Origin: Syngnathus acus
Taxonomy: Eukaryota; Chordata; Actinopteri; Syngnathiformes; Syngnathidae
Length of the DNA stretch: 64,000 bases
Assembly: GCF_901709675.1 (NCBI RefSeq)
Contig: NC_051090.1
Location: forward strand, 5,076,342 to 5,140,341
Direction: 5' to 3'
A model generated the notes under the pieces. That model was not told the origin of the DNA, did no database searches, and was given only the letters and a program-made list of their open reading frames with translations. Every line of letters begins with the position of its first letter. The first letter of the stretch is position 1. The translations under genes and the position numbers were made by a program. Shown piece after piece: positions 56,231-64,000 of this stretch.

Positions 56231-59200
56231 GAAGGATTGAAGGATGATGACTGCAGGTAGGAGTTGAAGAAGAAATGCACACGCACTTACAAAATAAATA
56301 AGGAAGTTATAATTATAAAGCATATTGTACTAGAGAATTGTCCTCTTATTCCATTTCTGAGCTGAATTTATCCCGATAAAAGCTTTCACCACAAAAATAA
56401 TGCAATATTAAAAAAAGAAGGTTGATATGCATTGCCATCAATGGCGTAAAAGTGACAGGCCTAAGGCAAACAGGGAGGATTTGTGAAACGGTCTTATTTA
56501 ATTTTCGTCCATAGCCTTGTGCATTCCAGAATAATTGCTGGCGACACATATCAGACAACTCAGCCTGCGTAATTAACAATGAATTGGAATGACATGAATT
56601 CTAAAGGATGCTTTTTCTGCAAGCTGTGGCCAGTGAGCAAGTTATGCAGAAAAGGGTATTCACACAAATTCTCGATGAGTCATTCTGAAAGTAAAAGATA
56701 ACCATGAGAGGAGTGAATACAAAACCCTGCAAAAGTTACAGGGATAAATAATTACAATCCAAAAGTGGTATTTTTCCTCTCAATTACTGATACCACAGAA
56801 AAAAAAATGGTACTAGACAATTTGTATGTAATATGTTAAAGTTTGCTACTTGCATAAAATGACTTTGGACATTGCCCTAAGAGAGCTAAATGTTTTTTGT
56901 GTATGGCATGTTTGACCTTTCTGTGACCTTCACGTAATAATGTGTCTGACAAATAATGAACATCATCATTGTGCTGATTTGAAAAGCAAGCCCACAAATA
57001 GAAACATTTTGTCTCGCCTCTGTGGCATAACAAAGTCTTCTTCCACTGCATTCTTGCACCCATACTTCCATTTCCTTTTTTGAACATCCACTGAAGTAAT
57101 AGTCACTCAAGCATCTTGCTCTTTTGGTTGCTTGGCAATGTCACTGCAAGCTTTTAAGACACCTTGTCAACGCTGAAAGGGGCTTTGGGTGTCATGCTAC
57201 TCTGTGTTTACTGGCAATCAATCTGCAAGCATCCATCACATTCCAGTGACCTAGAATTCTGAAAGGTCACACTTGCATGTATTCACTCAACTTCCGCACG
57301 CACATTCTCCTCTTTGGAGACTCTCCCAAGTGGGGCTTCGACTCCAAATGTGGCTTGTGTGTTTCATTTTTAGACTCAGGGTACAACAAAAACTGCACAT
57401 AAGCTACATTGAAATGAAGAAAAACTGGAAATTTTTGAGTAGGTAATTGGGATTCTTCATACAGCTATCGACCAGTGGCGGAGTTAGAGGGGGGCCGCAG
57501 GGGAAATCTGACCCCCCCCACTAAAATCTATACAAGCATATACCAGTCATTCCTGGTAAAAGTTAACTCTACAGACACATAAAGGAACTAAGAGAGAATA
57601 CTTATTTTGAGAAATTATTTCCGATGGGAGGGTGAGGGTCATCGTTTCTGTACATACAACTTCTGGGAAGTCATAAAACAATATAACCATAAAAGATCGA
57701 AGCTTTCAGAAACACGTGCCTTCTACATTTCTCCCTGAAATTACTCCAGCAACAATATTTTAGACAAATTTGATCGAATTTAATTTCCCTAGTGATTCGC
57801 TAATTGTTCATTAGCTTAGCGGAATACAAAATTAATAAATGTGTGGATTTTCCTGGTTGAATGTCAATTTCAAAAAGGTTCACCTGTAATGTCGCCTCTT
57901 CTGAGAATATGAAGCCATTTTATTCATTGTCGTTATCAGGTCTCATCAAGTGAATTCCCCTTGTACCTAACGGCGTGCACAGCCCATTTGTAGTCGTGGT
58001 TATCAGAAAATAGACGTGGAGACAGGACCGATAAAATCATCGCAAAAGAAGATAACCATTTTATCGCCGTGCGCCTCTTTGGGCGCAAATAGCAGGACGA
58101 CAGCTCTGAGCAGCATGTGTCAATGCGCCACGAGGCATTTCCTCCTCTGATTTGTTGTTTTCCTTATTCAAACTAAACGAGTATAGAACAAAATAAGTGT
58201 TTTTTTATATGAATACAAAAAAAAATGTAGGGCAGAGTGTTTTTTTTTTTTTTCCTACTGACACACGAACAAAGATTTTTTTTTCCGTAAGTGTTTGCTA
58301 CAGTTGAGGCTGTGAAAATATTTTTTTCCCAATGTAGCCCAGATTCAAATTTCAGTTGCTGAGTTAGGAAAAAAAAATTCTCAATGATAATGACGAATTA
58401 AATAAATAATAAAGTTTGAATTCATAAAATAAATCAATATCTCTGATTTAAGTGTTCATTTGACTCTTCTGAGCAGCACATTTTCATTTTTGCCGATTTC
58501 CCCCCCCGCTTTCGCTTTCACACTGTGACAAGTCGATGCTTCTATTTTACGAGAGTCGCTACCGACGACTACCAAGTGGGACGTTCTACCTCCCGCCGTT
58601 TTCCCCCCCGCTTCCGAACATTTAGTTTCTATTTGCTGTGAGCATCTTCCGCGACACAGGCAATCAATAAGTGCGGAAGCAATGAACTCAAATGATTTCA
58701 AAGGCATAATTGGATTTCAAGAGACACGGAAACAATACTACAAAGATGAGGCAACATGGCCCAGGGGTTCACTACCTTGATCATAATTAATAAGCCAAGC
58801 AGCGATGAAATTATTCAACAAGTTGAGGCAGGAAATGTACTTTTCATCAAAGCAGTGCCGAGATGTGTGCGTGACAGAATTCCATCGAGGTTATATTCAT
58901 ATCATCTTGTGTCACGTTTTTCCTCTTGTTATGCAAAAACCAGCCATATTTAAAATTGAGGGGGTCGTCGAAGGGCACAGCCGGGGCACCTGGTATCATT
59001 TAAACATGTAAAGTCAAAGTCGAGGTGATGAAATAATGAAAGAAATGATGAGTCAACCCCTCGAAGGAAATTATATGCAAAAGAATGGCCCTCATTAATA
59101 TGAAAAATGCATCTTGAATGTTACTCCCTTGACTGCATAGTTAAGAGTTTTTTTCCCCCCATTTCTGAACTTCTAATTTCTTTAACTGGGCCATGCAGGT

Positions 59201-61850
59201 TTTGCCCCAAAACCGTTACTAATATCAAACATTCTGACTTGAGCTAAAGATTTCAAATCCAGCCAATTCCTTTAATATCTCGCCTAAACTGAGTCACCAG
59301 CCTCGCTCGCCAGAATGAGAAGCCGGATCATGCAAAAAGATGAATAAATCCCATTTATGTGCAATGCGGGGAATACTGGCGGGCACGCACTCGGAGGCGA
59401 GCCAACAGCGGCGTCGCTCGATAAACAAACAGCGGGAGGTCAAGATTGTGTTCAGAATTCTCCAGTTAAATATTTTAATCCATGTTGGACATCTGTGGAT
59501 AAATACCAGACAGGAATTTCCGACCATATGGGTGGGGGTGGGGTGGAGTGCCCAAGTGCCCCTTTGCAAGGCATCTAACCTCCCAGATTTTCCTGGCCCG
59601 AGTTTTAGGCCACTAAATCAGTCGGGACAGGCAAGTTGGTGAAATTAAATTATTCAGCTATGTTCTTAGTGCGGTCCAGATTGAGTGCTGCCACAAATCG
59701 CCAGAGACAACAGGCAGAAATTGAAGATGATCTTTGAATAATACATTTTTAACACTTCATGCGACAGGATTTTACAAAGGTGAGGGTTTATAAAATGACC
59801 TTGTCATAGTTGATGAGTGAATGACACAATGAGATCATCTCGGGTAAGAGGCTGGAATGAGTTTTTCGGTTTGGACCCGAAACTCAGCTAGCTTGCTATT
59901 TATTCATATCCTGATAAATGACTTGTTTACAATATTAAAATAAATGCTCCTAAATTGTTGCCTCAATCCTTTTTGTCCAATATTCTTCTTGTTCATAAGA
60001 AAATCACCGCAGAAACAATTCGCCTGTTTTGCCACGAGTATAATTGTCCCTCTGACATTTGGACCACTTTTCATTGTTGGCAAAAAAAACGCAGTTTCCG
60101 TCCTGCACCTGATGCTAATCATGAAAAATGTTTTTTTGAGCTGATTTAATTTTCACAGGCAATGTTCTCTTGTTACAGAGCAGAAAAACGATGAGGACGC
60201 TCTCCGAGTGTTTATTTATCTATTTATTTATTTTTTAATCAAACTATGGGGCGTGCCGGCGCATCTTTATCGCATCACGATAAGTCGATACATAACACAA
60301 CCATGAATAGTAAATAACATCGACCAAGGCTATACACACATAGTGGTTTTTCAATTTTATTAGATCAAACCCTTTGGGAAATGATGTCTAGGGTGACATG
60401 CAACGATATAACTTGAGATTGCTGTTGAGTGTCCAATGTCTACGTTCTGTTATTCTCTAACAAGTCTACTATGTTTCCATTAGCTGTCAAACTAAATCAT
60501 CTTGAAAGTGAGTCAAGTAAACAGCTGTGAGAAAATGTTTTTCTCTCTCTCTCTTTAAATTCTAATTAACTTTTGAATCCCTCCCAGTCATGGCAGCACT
60601 TGATGAAGTGTCCCTGTGGAAAAGGTGAACTATATGGAAAGACTTTAATTCAGAATAGCTTCTATTAACCTCGCCATGAATCTCAGCAAGAGTTTGAAAG
60701 GCATAAGATTAAAAATCTGACTTTTAAGGGTCACGCTTTGCGAGTGGGGGAAGGAAATTGGCCATCACGAGTGAATGAGATGCTTGCGATCGTGTCCTAT
60801 AATAGAATAATCATTCATTTTTTTCTTTCACCCTTTCGTCAGAACTGACTTGCTTGGCTGAACTGCTGTCTGGGGTTCTTAACGCCATCTCCAAGTGTTA
60901 AATTCCTTATTTTCCCTCCCGTGTACTCGAGGATTACTAGAGTCCTTGAATCAATCGTATTGTGAGAAACAAAAAGGCGACGTTGGCTAAGGACATCATA
61001 CTGTTGAACATTTCGTTCGTGGAGAAAGATAATACGAGTGGATTCTGTCACCAAGTTTTTATAAAATGTCCTCATACTACAAAAGCAAGTTTTATTTGCT
61101 GCATTGCTTACGTTGTCAGAAACCGAAACAAATTCCTCTCTTTGTTCCTCAACGATATCTGTCGCTAAGACCTCATTGCTTTGTGAGTCACTTTAATCAC
61201 TGCCTCTCAACTCATTTGTCACTCGCCACATTCACTATGTCGTGCTGTCACACGACACGTAACAAGAATGCTTTCAACATTAGGAAATGTTCAAAAGCCT
61301 TGAAAACATTGGTCGCGGAAAGTAGTCTAACCCCTTTGGGGTTTGCTTTGGATTTCCTCTAATGGAGAGTAAAAAAGTCATCCTAATTAAATGTGAAAGG
61401 ATTTAACGCTAGCTAGCGGCGGGACAAACTACTCGTCACGCCATTTTGCACTCCAAGAGACAACAAATGTCGCCTTTTTTCTTTACCTAAGCCTAAAGTG
61501 AAAGGCCCCACGGGATCAGCAAAACAAAGAGGGAGATAACATGAAAATGAGAAAAATACAGAAAATCCGGCTCGTCTATGCAGGAAGAAAAATCGGGCTG
61601 CACATGGAGCCGGACGGAACCCTACTTCCAAATCATTTTGACCTTGCTTTATCTCGCATCTCCAAAGCCAACACCGGTCACGGCACACTTGCGTGATCTT
61701 TCTATCTCTAAAGCCGATGATAAGACAAAGCACTTTGGGCGCCGTCACTCAACAGACAGCAGCAAAATTCCCATCGTGAAGATTGCTCAGTTGCTGTTAA
61801 AATCTGACGTATGAATTTGAAAATTTTATGAATGCAGTCTTTACACTTAA
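56231..61850. other. Gene-poor AT-rich region
   Basis: I see no conserved exon, RNA gene or clear repeat family. Short open frames on both strands carry no recognisable domain. Homopolymer T/A runs are common. Confidence 0.4.
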
Positions 61851-61861
61851 TAATCTTAATA

Positions 61862-61929
61862 TCTACAGAATAAAAGAAATGAAAGGGATCTATCATTGAC
61901 CCCTGAGGAATACCTTGTGAGGTTTTCAA
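61862..61929 (-). mobile_element. LINE reverse-transcriptase remnant
   Basis: The reverse strand encodes SQGIPQGSMIDPFHFFYSVD, resembling the reverse-transcriptase motif G(V/I)PQGSxLGPLLFxxYxxD. The similarity fades outside about 25 residues and the frame then loses all resemblance. Confidence 0.5.
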
Positions 61930-63528
61930 TGGTGATACTTGTGTATCTTTTCACACAATGGCCAGGCGAGGTTGGCGGGCAGCGCGGTGGTAAGCGCACT
62001 CATGCATTCACCCCATTCAATTACAAAATTGCGTTGCACTCTGTCGACCGCCGAGGCTTCAGCTTGGATTTTTGCGGATATTTACCTCGCACGGAACAAT
62101 GCGCACCCCGAGCAAACATAGCATGATAAATAACCAGGGCAGCATCCAAAGTGATTATTACCGAGAAAAGAAACCGACATTTGCAAAAATAGGAGCCGAG
62201 CAGAGACCCGGTCGAGGACTGATGAACGTATTTTATTCAGGCGTCTTTATACGCAGCATGAAAACATGTTGTGGCCTTGGGATTGAAAATTGAATTCATA
62301 GCAGAAAGTATAGACATAAAAATGCAACAAAATGTTTCAAGAAGTTAACTGAAACGTTCATGTGAGTATCATGGCGCTAGAAACTCAAAATTAGATTCTC
62401 GTTGAGATGACTAATTGGGAAATACCGAGAAAATGAATTGATAAAAAATAAAACTTTTGGAGAGAGCTGTCAATCCAAATGAATTCACAAAGAAAGTAAT
62501 TTTTCATAACAAATGAGGTGGATACCATCTGGAAGAGCTCCACAATAATAAGCTCTCCATGTTGTGCTTCATCATCATCATCTTCATCAGCCCCCCCCCC
62601 CCAGAGCTCAAACAATATGACGCCTCACGTGTGAAGGCTACACAGCAAGCTTTTGCACGTCAGCTTCCCTGCATGCTCTTTTTGATCGAAATGACTCACG
62701 ATGAATATGCCTCTCAAATAATTCCATTTGAAGCTGAAAAAGTCAACGCCGCATCAAAACAGCCGATTGGTGTCCCGCTAATGGGCCACGATTAGATGTT
62801 CCGCTCATGTGTCAAACACGACGCATAAGGAAAGGTCATCTCCTTGGATGCCATGCTACCTCCTACGATAGCTTCCTGTCCTTGGGGAGCATAATTGAGT
62901 ATTGATGAAATGATTTTTGTCTTTTCATGTTTGTGCTTATTTATTTCTACAATCCAATTTAAACTATAATGATAAAAAATATATTTTCTCCAGGTGGGGG
63001 GCGAGAAAGGGATCTGAAAGTTATGTTAGAGCCGAAGCTTGAGATAACTCAACATAAAACGAGTCTTGGCCGGTCCGGCATCATTATTGTCCACTAAATT
63101 TCGGTGTGGCAGTCATCACCATGGCAACCAGAGTTATCAATGCAAGGCAGTGCACAATCATAAAGGTTCAAGGTTGAATAAACTACCACATATTGTGACT
63201 TTAGGTCAACAGATGCTCCTCCATTAACATGCAGCGCTCACTGGCTGCTTTTGTCAACGATCAATGTCACAAGGACAGTGACAGAGAACGACACGCGATT
63301 AAGTAGAGAGAAAAAAAAAAGCCTGAAAATTCTTTTGGTGCGCATGGCTGTCAACGTGGAAACAAAAATAATGAGGACGTTACATTTAGGTCGGTTGCAA
63401 TGACAGGACTTTTTTCTTTTGTTTTTGTTTCGGTCCACTGCCCAATGGGAGTAAATAATTCAAAGAAACACGTCAGGCCTAAGCCGCTTCACAACTAATT
63501 AATGATAATTCTTTTTCTACCTTTCTAG

Positions 63529-63595
63529 GTCTTTTGCGAGAGGCAAGTTAGCTGGTTCAGTCCTTTCAACATAAAATGTGATTCCAGCTGCTAAG
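63529..63595 (+). other. Candidate orphan (UTR or non-coding) exon
   Basis: Sixty-seven bases bounded by a pyrimidine-rich acceptor (CTTTTTCTACCTTTCTAG) and a consensus donor (AAG then GTAAGC). All three frames contain stops, so if used it would be a 5' UTR or lncRNA exon. No neighbouring exons were identified in the window. Confidence 0.25.
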
Positions 63596-64000
63596 GTAAG
63601 CTAAAACACTTTTAATGTTGCAAAAAGAAACTAATAAAACAAACAATCTAACTGATATTTGCTTAAATCATCTTAATGGGGTGGAAAAATGTGAGGTGTA
63701 ATCTTCTGAACTCCTATTTCCTTACTAACACCCTATTGGCTAATTCTGTTTGAAGGAGTTCAGTTATCACAAATTTTTCGGGTTGTCCTTAGATCTAAGT
63801 CTGTGGACAAAAGTGTTTGAATCACGACTCGCCCTCACACTTAGTCAGCCTCTAATTAGTGTCACTGCTTATCGCTCCGACAACGCTCATTATTTTCCAA
63901 TATAGCTTACATTGAACTCGTGTGAACTTACATAGCTTTGGCTTTAATGTCAGATTATATTGATAGCAACTATTTTTTTACTTGAGTCAATGTATAAATA

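Overview
This is a compact, gene-dense vertebrate window, almost certainly from a ray-finned (teleost) fish. The evidence is the set of orthologues, many short introns with canonical GT-AG sites, and abundant small hAT-like and mariner-like DNA transposons. I reconstructed the gene models by hand by joining exons on splice sites and reading phase; every model keeps an open frame from start to stop.

Layout. Positions 1-1300 look like the 3' UTR of an upstream plus-strand gene (tcf3 by gene order). Then come uqcr11 (+, 1545-2558, complex III subunit), mbd3 (+, 5045-7264, NuRD subunit) and a class V myosin heavy chain with a shortened tail (+, 11896-20622, 35 coding exons). A large composite transposon with inverted arms and a 235-bp tandem array fills 8.6-11.7 kb, just upstream of the myosin. 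unc13a (-, 44519-23356, 44 coding exons, including two apparent 6-nt microexons) is tail-to-tail with the myosin. Two more minus-strand genes follow: hmg20b (48398-46201) and eef2 (54881-49661). eef2 carries a box C/D snoRNA matching SNORD37 in an intron. From 55.1 to 64 kb there is no recognisable gene, only a hAT-derived element, a LINE remnant and unclassified sequence.

Biology. mbd3, uqcr11 and the presumed tcf3 are neighbours in human 19p13.3 in the same transcriptional order; eef2 and hmg20b are also on human 19p13.3 and UNC13A is on 19p13.11. The myosin V is the unexpected member, since the human class V myosins are on chromosomes 15 and 18. The genes do not form one pathway: they cover chromatin (mbd3, hmg20b), translation (eef2, snord37), respiration (uqcr11), vesicle transport (myosin V) and synaptic vesicle priming (unc13a).

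Most notable points: an intact extra myosin V paralogue with a short loop 2 and short tail; an mbd3 with Lys30/Tyr34, the methyl-CpG-binding residues lost in mammalian MBD3; two 6-nt microexons in unc13a; an eef2 promoter with TATA box, oligopyrimidine start and two palindromic CREs; three CCAAT boxes at exact 23-bp spacing upstream of hmg20b; and transposon arms that repeat a CRE-CCAAT-GC-box module.
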